From NCBI GenBank assembly GCA_016801885.1, contig CM028888.1, positions 12,075,170 to 12,139,169 of the forward strand: DNA of 64,000 bases, read 5' to 3'. Position 1 is the stretch's first letter; each line of letters begins with the position of its first letter. Under the pieces are notes generated by a model, which saw nothing but the letters and a program-made list of their open reading frames with translations, made no database searches and was not told the origin of the DNA. Of the stretch, positions 19,768-33,100 are shown piece by piece. Source of the stretch: Toxotes chatareus (lineage: Eukaryota > Chordata > Actinopteri > Toxotidae). The position numbers were made by a program, and so were the translations under genes.

Positions 19768-22482
19768 AAAATGTCTTTGCTTCACTGAGTTGACTTTGTC
19801 AAAGCATCAAAGAGGTTTACACTTTTTCATGCAGTGCAGCAATAATTGGTGACCTTGATTCTGCATTAGGTGAAGGGATGAAACATCAAAGCTTTTGATT
19901 TTGTTGTGACATTAAACTTTATAAAAATGTATCATCATAAAAAGTGTATTCAAGAGGTAAGGTTTAGCACATGTTCAGGTATCTTACTACAATTGTAACT
20001 GTAACTACAATTGTAGAAGTGGGACTATGATTTTTTTTTTTTTTGGAACCATTTCTGATTTTATCCTTGTCTTTGTGAGATGACATAAAGCCAAATCCAC
20101 CTTTAAAAATGGATCTTTCACTGCAAGGCAGACATGCTTTATTCATCGGAACATTTCCACAGCATCTTGTGTCACTACTGAAATACCATTTGATACAGAT
20201 TTAACCGGACAATTTTACACGAGTCCATCTGTTGCAGGATGCACATATGAAATGTGAAAAACATGAGAATATCAATGCTTGCTGTTAGCTTTACCCTCCA
20301 CAAAAAGTTCACTTGTAGGTTTCCACGTCAACCGTACAGAGGGACATAGCAGGCTAAATGTGTAACTCAGTTCACTGCAACAAGGCTTGTTTGTTTGGTT
20401 GGCTGGAACACTGTCAATTAGACAAACAAGATTCATGCTGCTTTTCTGCAGGGGAGAGGTGGGTTTCTGCAGAGCTTCTGGTCTGGTGTTCCTGTATGTG
20501 TGTGGTTCTACATGGCTCTGCTCAAGTTGTAGGGGGCAGAGTGGTCATTCTGTCACCACAGATGGACAGGAAAAGCCCGGGGGGCATCTGAAAAGCCACA
20601 GGCACTGTAGTTTGCATACTGTGTATGTGTATGGGTTTGTGTGTGTGGCATTTGTGTATGATATTCAAGTATTTGGGTCTAAGTGTGTGTGTGTGTGTGT
20701 GCCACAACAGTGTAGCTGACAGAAGCAGTACAGCCCCCCTCTCATGCAACAAATGCCATCCCTGTCTGCTTGGGTTGCCCTCCAAATCATCAGATCAGTC
20801 ACACACTAGTACACATATACACATACAAGCCCACACACATGCACTCTCTCTTTACACACACACAAACACACACACACAATATGGCCACACAGAAACAATT
20901 ATCTCTGGGACTAGATTATATTATATTTATATCATATATTTATTTATGTTTATATAATATATGTTTATGCATAGCATCCAGAGAAGCCAGTTTACCATCA
21001 CTTGAACAAATGGCTTATTTATTTCCTTGGCTGGTAAGCTGTGCTGTCTTTCAGAGCTACACTCACTGAAAATATTAACATGCATGCAGGAGTCGTGTTG
21101 TGTGTTGTAATGGAAAAAACAGAGAAAGCAGAGTGAGATATTAATGACATGCGTTGTGAAAAATGAAGGGTCGGAGGAGGCTCCATGCAGCTTATTCTCA
21201 AACAGAAAAGTGGATGCAAAACAAATGTATCCTCTGTCAGACGTACTAAAATATTTAAAAAGCTCAAAAAGTAAAACTACAACTAGTCTATGTATCTTGT
21301 GAATAGGTTCTCCAAATAAAGGATAGAGATTTCTTTTCCACTTGGCTGTCACAGGTGGTTATGAATTAATCAAAATTGCACACTAACTGGAATATTCATA
21401 CACCCCTCATCAGGAATGGCACACCCAACATAGCTTTAAAGTAGAGTGCTAATTGGGGAGGAATCAGCCTTGCACTAGTTTAATGCTGACTAGAGACCAA
21501 TGTCACCACCTTAATAAATTTTGTCTAATTTTTTTTTGTGACTAATATTTTGTAGTTGATTGCAAATCAATTGTCCAATAATCCATTTTTTTCTGGTCTT
21601 GATTTTTGTGCATATCATGTTCATAGATATATTATGCATAAAAAATTGCAAATAAGCCTTTGAAAATGACCTGGCATATGGAAATTGATGTTACAGTAAT
21701 AAATACAGCAGCTTTCTTTGGAGTGACGTGTGCTGCAATTTGCTACAGTTCTCCTCAACATGTGGTTAGCAAACATGCCACTATAGGGATTGGATATGTC
21801 TTAAATACCAGAGCACTTATTGCGATAAGTTCAATATGGCTAAAAATGGCTGAAAATATTGATAAAATCAGTATGGTAAAGATTTAATTTTTTGACTGAT
21901 TGCAGTGCTGCCTGTGTATTGACAAATCATAGTTTTTTCCAAAAGAATGCCAAACTTTTAATCATTCAAAGCCCTAGAGGAGATATAAGTATTGTGCTAA
22001 ACACTCATTTCTCATATTTATCTAATCTCCTATTAAATTAGAAGGATCTGGTGCAATCGGGGGAGGAGAAAGAGTCAGCCAATGTACAATTCACCCACCA
22101 CTTTCTGTCCAGGGTCTGAACTAATGACCTCTTGCGTACAGAAACCCTCTGAAGTGTTTTTTGGCTTTAAAGAACCTGAACTCATAATGTTTTAGAGCAT
22201 CCACAGGGATGGAACATTTATGTAAGTGACTTTTAAAATACTGCAATGTATTTGTATGTTTCAATTCAACATCAACCTTGAAGCACTCTAGAGTGCTTTA
22301 CTTGATGGCTCACCTTGCTAAGAGGCATGCTATTGACATGGAAATTACAGTGGCTAAAAAAAAAGGTTTACCCTCGCTGAAAAGGCTCATGAATTTTTTC
22401 TTTTTATTTTGGTTTTTTTTTTGCTTCAAAGCTCCACTAACTGGTTAGAATGCTAACATACTGTACATTATTGTACGAGAAT
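19768..22482. other. Unique non-coding sequence with CA/TG clusters
   Basis: No gene recognised. It contains a T-run at 20032-20044, a (GT)n tract at 20683-20701, a CA-rich cluster at 20800-20880 and an AT-rich low-complexity stretch at 20918-20970. A 141-codon minus-strand frame at 20927-21352 is rich in F, S, H and I with no domain and no splice context; I regard it as chance. Confidence 0.5.
19987..20016. repeat. Perfect 11-bp inverted repeat built from a palindrome
   Basis: CTACAATTGTA at 19987-19997 pairs perfectly with TACAATTGTAG at 20006-20016 across an 8-base spacer. The second arm lies within the self-complementary CTACAATTGTAG. The segment can also be read as two direct copies of ACTACAATTGTA separated by ACTGTA. 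Confidence 0.85.
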
Positions 22483-22509
22483 AACAACAACAACAACAAC
22501 AACAACAAC

Positions 22510-22556
<47 letters not shown>
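22483..22556 (+). repeat. Compound (AAC)n(AAT)n microsatellite
   Basis: About nine AAC units (22483-22510) change without interruption into about fifteen AAT units (to 22556), as expected if a C-to-T change was amplified by slippage. Confidence 0.95.
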
Positions 22557-22558
<2 letters not shown>

Positions 22559-23746
22559 TATATACAAAAATAAACCTAAAACTGAGAGACTTATATGGTT
22601 AATTTTGAATTCTGTGTCAATTCTTAAATACCTTTTAAACACTGACACTTACATTGTAAACAAATAAACTGATCAAGATTCAAAAGACATTTAGCCACCA
22701 CTGACAGGAAGTAAAATGTCAGTGCCTGTAACAATAATGTTGCAATGAATTTTAATCAGAATACATTCTGAAGTGCAGTGATTATAATTATAAGACAACT
22801 GAAATCTAACTGATAACTGTTATTGTAAACTGTGATGAAGGCTGTGGGCTACACAAAATTATTTGTAAATTTGATAACTTAATACCTTAACATCTACAAC
22901 ATGTGGGAAATGAACCTGAGAAGAACAATCATTATATTCAGAGCCTTAAGAGATACATACAGTTGTACAATGTTATATCCTACATATTTTTCCACAGTAA
23001 AAGCTGTGTTTCTGCTGTTGGGCCAACAACTCACCTAGTAGCTGTTTAGGTCAAATAATGCTTGGGGGCTGCAGTTGCCTCAGGCAGCTGGAGGTTACCT
23101 GGCTTATCGTCATCATTTAATGTCAAACATGCAGTGTCATTAGTCCCTCAAACTTGACCAGTGACATCTGTTCTGAAGGAAATGTTTTTGGGAGCTGATT
23201 GATCCAAATTGCTGTGGTGTTAAATCTAACCTGAGGAATCAAGGAATACTTATGACTCCTTTGGTGGATATATCACATGGTAAGCTTGATGGTGAATGTT
23301 TCCCCTTTTGAGCTCTTGGTAGACTGGAGAAGACTGCTTCTAAATGAGTTGATCAGTTAGTGAAGTATTACAAACCTTGGGGTCACAAGCAGTGTGAAAA
23401 TATCAGTGTGCAGCGTCCTCTGATATAGGGCTGTGGTGTTTGGAGATTTAGTTGAGGAATTCAAAAGGCTGTTTCCTGCAGTAAATAATGGCCTAAGTTT
23501 GCATTTTCAGAGTTTTCCAAGAAATAAACTTTCTCTAAACTTATATTAGTTCTCAGCGGGTCAGCTTACTCTGACCCTTACTGGCGTTATGAAAGGCATG
23601 CACTATTATGTGAGAATATTATGCCAGATTTTGTCATCATTTTCATTCATGCTTGCATGATTGTTGTTAATTAAATAGTCTAGGCTTTGTGGTTTGCATG
23701 CCATAAAAGAAAATTGTTGCTCTCACTGCTGTTTTTAAGAATAACT
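22557..23746. other. Unique non-coding sequence
   Basis: No gene or repeat family recognised; uniformly AT-rich. Confidence 0.5.
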
Positions 23747-23748
23747 AA

Positions 23749-23782
<34 letters not shown>

Positions 23783-23786
23783 TTTT
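23747..23786 (+). repeat. (TA)n followed by poly-T
   Basis: About nine TA units pass into an uninterrupted run of about 22 T. Confidence 0.9.
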
Positions 23787-24315
23787 CTCTGAAACTCATG
23801 ACAGACCGGAACATTTCTTTTGACTCTGGCTCAGCAGGATGATGCAAAATTCTTCTGTGATGTGGCCTATAAATCAGCAACTATAAAACTCACAAATAGG
23901 TACTTTTAAAAACCAAGTGATCCAATAGAGTTGATTAAATTGTTCTGCTGAGTGGAACAGTATGAAACAAGTCCACCAGTGTGTGTGTGAGTTAAATATT
24001 TTTATGGCCTCTCCATAGTTACTGTAACCTGCTAGTAATGGAGACTATTAGAGGTTATATAATTTGTATAATGTAGTGTTTAAAATTTGTTGATGGCTGT
24101 GGTCTGTGACTCAACACGATATCTGCACAATTTGTACCTGAAAGCTTCCTGAATCATTTTACCTTGATGTGATTGTTATCTCAATCATTATGTATATCAA
24201 TGAATGATTGATTAGCTGGAAAGAGCAAAGGACCAAGCAGAACTGAATGTTCTATAGGAACTGCGGAGAAACAACAGATATTCAAACAGCAGTGTAGATG
24301 AGTAGACACACGTTG
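23787..24315. other. Unique non-coding sequence
   Basis: No gene or repeat family recognised. Confidence 0.5.
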
Positions 24316-24596
24316 GTACATCTATCTTTGTGAGGACACTCACTTACATAATGTATTCCCTAGCCCCTTAGCCTAAACTTAACCATCAAAACTGAATGCC
24401 TAACCCTAATCAAAACCCAACTCTAACCCTAACCCTAAAAGTCTTCACCCTCAAACAGCCATTTTTTGATGTGTCAGAAAGTGAAGACCAAGAAAAATGT
24501 TTTCAGTTTCCAAAAATGTCCTCACGTCAGTGGTTTAAAGTTCAAACCAGTCCCTCACACTGTGCAAGTGTGCGCGCGCACACACACAGACACAAA
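24316..24596 (+). repeat. Teleost 'TTTGTGAGGACACTC' dispersed repeat with telomere-like core
   Basis: The sequence CATCTATCTTTGTGAGGACA opens the segment. ATTCCCTAGCCCCTTAGCCT follows, then several CTAACCCTAA-type hexamers at 24391-24438 and CTTCACCCTCAAACAGCC. It closes with 'AAATGTCCTCACGTCAG' and an alternating GCGCGCACACACACA tract at 24573-24590. This combination is a dispersed repeat I know from many teleost introns. The TAACCC runs here are an internal, degenerate part of it rather than a true telomere relic. The two GAGGACA/TGTCCTCA words lie in opposite orientation and could pair. Confidence 0.65.
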
Positions 24597-25342
24597 TATG
24601 GTAGGTTTTCCACTGCTGTGTTGGTGTTGGGGCTTTTTTCGGAACCAGGATTCCTTCTGCTAAATGAACTCTTTTTGCCTTTATGCTCAGTCATAACCCA
24701 CAATTTCCTAACATTTGTTAATCCTAAATGATAGCAATCTACATGAATTCCATCTCAGTCAGTTTCGCTTAATGTCAGCTGTGTAGCAGCCCACTATTAT
24801 TACCACATTATTTGAACAAAAAAACTACTCACCACTGCTACCACTTCTGTGACACAAGATAGATAATTTGCTATAGAGCCCACAAGTGTAACCAGCGCTG
24901 ATTCTAGTGTCTCAGATGGAGTTGGAATAGCATGTCTTCAATAAAGAAACCCTTCTGTTCCTTTAGTGTCTGTCAAATAAAATAACTCAATTTAGCACAT
25001 TGTGCTTTTCAGTCTTATTTTGATAAAGGGTCAGATACTATACTCACGAATTGTGTGTGTTAATGGAAACAAAGATCTATAAGAAGAAAGTTTATGAAAG
25101 GAGAAGCATGGATGAAGAGTGGGAGATAAAATTACATTGCTGAAAGAAAAACAATTTGATTTCTTTTAGAAAATGAAAACAAGGTGTCAAACCTTAGATC
25201 GCTGGAAAATTCACCATGATATGGATGGTTTGGCTTCATCTCCAGTTACTGCTAATTCTCTATGTACTGATTAAATCAAATCAAGACACTGGAACAATCG
25301 TATCTTAATCGTATGTGTTGGAGATCTGAGGTTGATCTTAGC
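24597..25342. other. Unique non-coding sequence
   Basis: No gene recognised. Confidence 0.5.

Positions 25343-25389
<47 letters not shown>
25343..25389 (+). repeat. (TATC)n tetranucleotide microsatellite
   Basis: About eleven perfect TATC/CTAT units. A short (TATG)n stretch follows at 25408-25422. Confidence 0.95.
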
Positions 25390-25499
25390 GTGCAGGTAAG
25401 CATGGTATATGTATGTATGTATTAACCCGATAAAACCAAAACAACCTTGGCTGCTGAAAAACCCTAACAAAAGAAATATTTTCAGAACTTCACTGTATA

Positions 25500-25700
25500 T
25501 GCATATAAATTGCAAATTGTTCTATTCTTCCACTAGCGCATACGATTAGACCCATTTCATGTACATTACATATTTGTATATTTGTATATTTGAAAATATT
25601 TGTATATTTTATATACTAGAGAGACAACAACTGCCGGCAAAAAATTCCTTGTATGTGTTTGCGTACTTGGCGATTAAACCTGATTCTGATTCTGATTCTG
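25500..25700 (+). mobile_element. LINE 3' tail ending in GATTCT repeats
   Basis: The sequence AATTCCTTGTATGTGTTTGC, then TACTTGGCGATTAAACC, then three TGATTC(T) units at 25681-25700 is a characteristic 3' end of teleost CR1/Rex1-type LINEs. The GATTCT array is the terminal repeat at which reverse transcription initiates, so the element lies on the + strand and ends at 25700. The left boundary is arbitrary; the upstream 'TATTTGTATATTTG' repeats may be part of its 3' UTR. No coding sequence is present. The exact clade is uncertain. Confidence 0.6.
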
Positions 25701-26505
25701 AAAAACCAAATACAGCTCTTATGCACCTCAGGAAGGTTTGCTGATTGTGGAATATAGAAAATAGATATAGTGCTGAGTTTGAAGGACAGGTATAGAAAAT
25801 GACTGCTTTACAGAAACTAACATTTTAAAGTATATGCTTCATATAAAGTAATCTGGATTGCCTATCTAACCAAAGTGGTGGATCAACTGACCAGTACACT
25901 GACATTGCTGTCCCTATGGTCATGCTGCTAGCGTTGCTAAAAATGTGCTTCACACTGGCCTCATTTCATGGGTCAAAAGTGAGTAAGCCCTGTGCATCTG
26001 ACATATCAACAAGTTAAAACAATATTCCACATGACGTGACTTTAGTAGAGAAAAAGTGAGTTTTCAGCTTTCTCGAAAACACACCATGAGATCTTTCATC
26101 GCTAATGATGTTACGACCAGAGGGTAAATTGGCACCATGCTGTAGAGATATTTTAAGTTTGGAGCAGAACTGGAACATTTTGACGTAGGTGTTGAAGCAG
26201 CACCCTTTTGTAAAGATAGGACCAGAAGATCAAATCCTACATACATATATAATATATACTGTATCCTGAATCTACAAAAGAGGAGTTGGGTGCAGGCTGC
26301 TATGCCATAGTGACAGCCGCAGTGAAGTGCATTCCTGTGATAAAGCCTTCCCTTTATCTCCTTGAGAATGGAGCACTCCTGCCATCTCTCTGCCTTTTTT
26401 CCACAGGACCCTGAACAACACAAAAGTCACCTGATCCCCAGAGAGCATTTCTCACAACTATGCAAACACTCTCTGTTTTGATGTGTCTGTTTTTTGATGA
26501 TGCAG
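25701..26505. other. Unique sequence upstream of a candidate exon
   Basis: No gene recognised. A 119-codon minus-strand frame (26064-26423) lacks domains and splice context. Confidence 0.5.
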
Positions 26506-26548
26506 TACGTTTCAGTGATCAAGGGCAGTTCAGAGGAGGACAGTAAAG
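26506..26548 (+). CDS. Candidate exon A (43 bp), protein unknown
   Basis: Preceded by a T-rich tract ending GATGATGCAG and followed by AAAG|GTGAGC, both good splice sites. Only one frame is open: phase 0, reading YVSVIKGSSEEDSK with one G left over (the other two contain TGA or TAA). That phase-1 end fits the phase of candidate exons B (34853-34873) and C (40205-40304), so the three can be joined without a stop. I do not recognise the protein. Short AG...GT segments with an open frame are common by chance, so the case rests on the compatibility of the chain and the quality of the splice signals. If real, introns of 8.3 and 5.3 kb separate the exons, typical of a large-intron gene. Confidence 0.3.
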
Positions 26549-27128
26549 GTGAGCGGGTAAGCATACACACATACACCTACTTTGAGCTGTTTGCCAGAAC
26601 ACCTGTGCGTTTGAAAAAGAGAGCAACACAAACCATCTCTCTTTTTTATTCTGTAGCCATGAGGTGACACGCCATTGTTTTTACCTGTATTCCTCCCCTG
26701 TGCATTTTGATTCCTGCCAGAGACAGGATGGGCCCATTGAAGTACTATATGAGAGAGGCCATCAGATACTGGGCTGGTCATCACTCTGTTGTGAAGGCAT
26801 TCTACTGATGTGCTGTCCTTCACACAAGTAAACTTTTGAAAAATACGCATATGCATTTGATGTCCACAGGATTCACATTCAGCTCCAAAATGAAATTAGT
26901 TATTCCTTTAGCTGAAATTAGATTTATCCAGCAGATTCTAGGTTTTCTGAAGAATTGTGCAGACCAATAAGCAGGGATGGGGAAAAAAATCTCCCTGAAA
27001 ACCTTGACAAAAGGACAATTGGTGTCATTCTTTAATCGCAACCATGTAATTTATTTAAGTAAGCTGTGTGGAGTTACATCATAAAAATGTAAACATGTAA
27101 ACCCTCTCTATCCAGGATATGCTTCTTC
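26549..27128. other. Intron-like unique sequence
   Basis: Begins with the GTGAGC donor of candidate exon A. No gene or repeat family recognised; the 108-codon minus-strand frame at 26530-26856 has no domain. Confidence 0.45.
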
Positions 27129-27152
27129 TTTTTTTTTTTTTTTTTTTTTTTT
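27129..27152 (+). repeat. Poly-T tract (24 nt)
   Basis: Uninterrupted run of T, with a short TG tract shortly downstream at 27180-27193. Confidence 0.95.
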
Positions 27153-30100
27153 ACTGGCAATGACGGACTCAAAAGAGTCAGTGTGTGTGTGTATGTTTAC
27201 ATGTGCATGTGTATGAGAGCAAATCCATCAGTGTAAACATATTGACCTGTCAGTGGGGTGTCTGGTTCATTGTGTCACAATGCCAATGGTGCTCAGTTCC
27301 AAATTAATCACACATGATGAGATGATTAATCTGGTTTATGTCCCTCTATCTGTCCACTGTACCCGTCCATCTGTCCTCCTCCAAATCTCCTTCTCTCACA
27401 GCCCAGTCTAATACCATGGAGCGGGCTGTTCTCCCACTACATACGCTAACATAAAGGCTTAGAAAGAGTCCAACATTGTTCCCTTAAGCTGGTGTATCTC
27501 TTCCAGTGCAGTGCCGCACATTGTCATTACAGTAAGGGCTGTGGGTTTCTTAGTGAGGCAGTGGTGTTCAGCCTGCTCCATGTCTGGTTCTCTGCTTCCA
27601 TAGGCTTATGTTGTTTTGGTAGAAAGGAACAATGGATACGGTTACTCTGAGTATTTCAACAGAAATTCAGTCAAGTTTGAAAGCTATAAATGACACTTCA
27701 GGATACATAAAAACAGATTGTGCTCACACTGTTGAAAGTGTCTGAAAGCTGATTTAAAACTGGAATTCCATATACTGAATGAGAACAATATGTGAGCAAT
27801 ATACAGAGATACAAAGGAAGTAATGCAATACAACCACAAGAAAATTTGACATTTTATAGACCAGGTATTAATGCATAGAAAGCTGATCTAATAAATTATA
27901 CAATCTTTAAAGTCAGGTATCAGACTGCATTGAATGCCAAATCTAGCCATACAAGATAAAAAGTAAAAATCACACAAATTGTATAAAAAGGCAGGGACAG
28001 TTGTGTCTAGTTCTGCGTGTGATTTAGCAGCACCAATCGTGCAAACTAGGTCAGTACACTTTGGTATTTGGTGCTTACATCACTGTTGCCAACTACTGTC
28101 TTTCTTCAAGGTGCTGAACCTATTCAAACCCGGTGTCTGTGTGTGTGTCTCTCTGAGATTATTACCAAGTGTCTTCTTAATGTGTCTCACCGTCTCTCCC
28201 TTACTAAGGTGCCAAGACAATCAAACAGTCTGTTTTGTGTGCTGAAAGGTGCTGAAACATTCCTGCCAGGCTAGTCCTCCTCTACAGATTTGATGCCATA
28301 CATAATATATTAAAATGATACACGCAGAATTACAACAGCAAGTGTCCCAGACATACATGGCAAACAGCCTTTGACACCCTACAGACCACACAGAGCACCA
28401 TATCACCCACCAATCAACCACCCATTACATCGAAGTTTGGGGTAATTTGAGTTGTGCGCCACTGTATGCTCAGGGTAAACCCATGTTCACCATAAATTTG
28501 AGTGAATCAGGGTGAATCCTCCAACACACTCTTAATCTTGCTTTGGGTCCAACATTGTTCTATCACAAAACTCGCTTCAGTATGAAAGAATGATTAATGT
28601 TTTTCTAACATTAAATCAACATTTACCATCACATTGGAGATTGTTGCATTCGTGTCAGTAAAGTGAGGGAAAAAAGTCAGAGTAAATGACACCACTTTGC
28701 CCAAACCATCTGCCATGTTGAAGCTCCAGAGTAGCAGAATGCGCAGGTTGGTTTGAGGCCTATGGGTATTGCTCCTTGTCACGCCAATGGCATCGCCAAT
28801 GCCTTTGGGCCAGCTGGAGGATCATCAGCTGGGAGCCACCCCTCTTTGAAGCCCAACCCTTAATCCCAGAATATCTCCGGGTGGTAGTACAGTGGTCAGG
28901 GACTTCGCTGCGCTCAGCCTGCAGCTGCACAATCCCTCGTCTTCCAGTTGGTGTTCTTTCATCTTTGTTTTTGAATGCTGTTTACACACATTTCATATCA
29001 ACATGTTTCTTTTACACAAACAAACCACTAAACAACTAAATCCTGTATTTTACACAGCTTCATACGGAAAAAAAACATACATGGATTTTCACAGCATTTA
29101 TGATATATCTGGATTCTTAAAGTCAAGTCAATTCTAAAAATCTTCTCAAAGTGCATGAAAGAAATCTGAAAATTAGATAAATTCAGTTGTGAAAATCAAC
29201 ATGTTCCTGTGGAAATTCTAAATAACAGATTAAATGATATTCTTGCATTTCTTGATTTTATTTCTTGCATTTTCCTTATTGCATTTCTTGATGCACACAG
29301 CATCATGTCCACGCCCTCAGTTCGAGTCCAGCCAACATAACAGTACGATGAGAATCTTACACCTAACAATTTACATAACCTATAATAAGTTGTAAGGCTA
29401 TCTTCACAAAACTTTCAGTCCTTCTTACTGTAGATTGCTTTCATACAAGACCTCCAGTGTGTGCGGTTGAATATTAGACCATTCTTCAAGGACAGTCGGT
29501 TATTTAAAGTATGAAGTATGAGTCAAGATGATATATTAAACCAAGTTACATTTTTTTCTCCCACATTATAAGTTTTGGAATCCTTGCACACCTCGGGCTG
29601 TGCATCTTTACTGGTTTTGCATGTTTTGCTATGAATCAAATACAGTAACCATAAATTCTTAGATTTTTTTTTCCTATAAACGGAATGTTATTGTTCCTAG
29701 TTTATTCCAGCACAATGTGTAAATCTGGCTTGCAAACCTTATCAGGACACCTATTTCTTTCTTAGTTCCCTGAAGTTCATTTAATGATTGCATTCACAGT
29801 AATGAACAGATCAGCTGATAAGCCCTACACATTCATAAATGTAGCTGTAAGAAAGGATAGTAGCAATTAGTCATTGCTTTATTAGTCTGAATTCACTTAT
29901 TGCTGTTAAACAAATAGCTGTCAATCATCACACAATTATCCAAACAGATCCCATTTGTCACAGGAGACAACATCCAGTCCTGGTAGCTGTAATTATCAGT
30001 GATCACACATACAGATTTCCCCACACATGATGTTCCCATGTCACTTCATCACGCCATCCATCTATAGGCTATAATTCCTAAGCAAGTGAGGAAACGTTTT

Positions 30101-33100
30101 CATCACTGCTAGCTCTGTGTTCTCTCTGTGTGTTTGTGCTAAACTTTTGCTAATCTCATTTCATACCTGTAGGTCACAGCCTAAATATCAGCTTTGCACA
30201 TACAGTATATAGTCTATATGCATATAATATATATAATATATATAAACTGAATGTTTTACCAAAGCTTAACAAGTCGTTCATGATTAATATACAACTATAT
30301 TTTACAACATTGTCAAAGTGACTGAATGTGGAAATCAAGACAGAGCAATTAAGTGTGTCTGGTATCAGGGGACTGGAACACACTCCTCTAACCTTTTATT
30401 ATATTGCTTCTGTCAAAGTACATACATTAACATGAATGCCTCTGATGTAATTAACTTTTCTATTAGCACACTGGCCTCAGAGGCAGCCAATGCCACATTT
30501 TAAAAAGGAGTTGTTCATTCAGAGTATGCCGTTTCAGATGTCTCATTAATGATCCTGTCCTAATTAAAATGCAGAAAGAGTTTATTGGCATGTTGATCTT
30601 TCCAAAAATCCCAATGCCTTTACTCTTGTGCAGCAGCCTTTTAATTTTTTAAGTAAAAAAAAAAAAGATGTAGTAGTTAATTAATAACAAATAATATGTC
30701 TGATCATTGATATCCTCCGAAAGCTGAACTGAGTCTTTGTGATCAATGCTGCATCGTTTCCATTGTTCATTGTTCTTGCAATTTTAGACAGCTCTTCTGG
30801 CTTTGCTCAAAATTGGGCACACGTTTTGGCACAAGTTTCACCTAATTAATATCATGAATTAATGTCGTTTGTTTAAAAAAAGATGAACCCATGTGAACAC
30901 TGTGAAGCAAAACATTCTGAAGTAATTATTAATGTTTCACGTGTACCATTCATTTAGTGAAGTGTGTGTGTGTGTGTGTAGCTCACTGAACCAATATCCC
31001 TTTCAAAACATCCAAAATTGATTATGGGATTGGAAAAAATAAATTCATTTAAATGAATTACTTTCCTCTGTTTTTAACTGTAATTTTTGCACAATGTAGG
31101 GAGCTTCTGTCTTTCTAAAATCCTGCTAGGCCATGTTCTTTCTGACTATGAAAAAGCACTGCATCAAAAAGAGGCATTGTGCAAATTGGATATTTTGAAG
31201 TCCTAAATGCCTAAGCGTTCAAACTATACAATTAAACAAGGAAATACAGTTTCCACATGCCTGAGATGATCCTGTTGGATCTTTAGACAGAGGTAGAAAG
31301 AATCAAAGAGGACTTGTTACCAGTGATACCAGATACCCTGAATTAATAAATTGCCGCTCCAAATGCACACAGCCTAGAACCAGAAAAGGTGGAAGTTGCT
31401 GTATTTACAGAAGCAATGAGATTGAACAGCCACACTTAACTCTTTCTTCTTTTTATTGCTTTAACGATGAAATATTTCAGCCCAGTCAAAAAGCATCAGG
31501 AGGTCAAATTAGGCAATGAGACTCAAATTTCAGATAATTCCATGACACGTAGACAAAGAAATAGCAGAGTATAGTAAAAACAAATCATCTATTTGCCACA
31601 ACATCAAACAGCTAAGCTTCTCCACCCCCTTTCATGTGCTTGCACCCAATAAATGGCAGTACTATGAAGGTGGCTACACCCTGCTAGGAACATAATTCAG
31701 TGGACAACCCAGATCTTGTTAATTTCACAGCCTTAGCAACCAGGCAACAGCCTGATAAAGCCTAAAGTATCCAAGACTTTGCAAACTTAGTCTGCTTAAA
31801 AAGTAGACATTATCCACTGAAAAGAAGGGAGCCACAGAGATAGATGATAAAATATTGCCCATGCAAAGGTACTATATTTAGTTCAAGAACAGAGAACTGG
31901 ATGATTTGTCTTTCCAGATTTAACATCTAGCAGATAAAACAGAACAGTCACTATTAAGAACACCTTGACCTTTATCAGTAAATGCATCTGAAGACTACCC
32001 CAGATTTGCTGGCCAAAAACATCAGCAAAACCAAACTATGGAGGAGATTGCATCAACCTACTGAGGGAGCGCTGAAATCAAGCCAATGTTGTACTGTAGA
32101 TCACAAACCAACACCAAGTGAATACTGGAAGAATGAGGAAAAGAAGTGGCCAACACCTGGTGACACAACCTCAAGGGACAAACTAAGCAAGGTGTTTTAC
32201 ATTTTGGGCCAAATGAAGAAAAAGGAGGGAGGACAGATGTCTCTCATAAGCTCCAAGTCAACACTTGCACGCATCAGATGGGGCAAGTAAATAAGGCAGT
32301 GGGTGAATAAATTGAAGACATAAATACACACATACAAAAGTGCAAGCCCACCGCTCTTCCTGACATTCATACATCTGAGCAATAGAATTGCAGACTGGTT
32401 TGAGCCAGTGCAAACCTTTTAAAGGCGGTTGATCTATCCACATATCATCTTTAACTGTCTGGCAGGATGCCTATTTGTGGAGCTGGTCATCAGACGTTAC
32501 GTCAGCATTTTTTATTTCTCCCGCACCAAATAAAAACCTCTACAAAACCACTAGACATCACAGGCTGCATTCTTACATTTTTAGTCCGGAGTGGGTTTTA
32601 ATTACATCACAGAATGTCAAATGAAAAATCAATATTTTATTATTTCTACTACGAATCCTAAAGGGCATACATTATTAAATGAATGTAAAGGACAGCAAAA
32701 TGGGAGGATATCTCGGAAATGTAACCTAATTCAGTAGTGATATGCACAGAGCTGTATTTCATTCATGAGAACGTGACTGAAACAAGAAAAGTAATTAGAC
32801 TAAAAACAAATGTTATCAGTTGTACACCGGTATGGTCCTCTTTTTTTCTTTTTTAATCAATAATCCCCATTTGGCTTTACTCAAATCAAATGGGTTTTAT
32901 GTTTTCTACGCTGTCTGTCTGTTTGTTCATCTCAAGTTTTCAAAAAAATTAAAAAGTCAGGGTCATGACGTAACGTTTCAGATCTTAGATCTCGTTTGGT
33001 GCCTTCGTGTGTTGGTGGGAAGAGTTCTGATAGACTTTCATTCCACTTGAAAAACAATATTGTATTAAAGGGCTGCTTTGTTTGAAAATCAAGCACTGAA

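Noticed and set aside
20927..21352. 141-codon minus-strand open frame
   Set aside because: No domain, no splice or Kozak context, and AT-rich chance composition; expected in a window this size.
24420..24440. Interstitial telomere
   Set aside because: Only a few degenerate TAACCC units, explained as part of a known dispersed repeat.
28880..28945. tRNA/SINE-like A box (AGTACAGTGG)
   Set aside because: No B box at the proper distance and no cloverleaf; a GTTCGAGTCC word at 29320 is over 400 bp away.
31982..32290. Lysine-rich 102-codon + frame
   Set aside because: Considered as a transposon ORF fragment; no retroelement or transposase motif could be identified.
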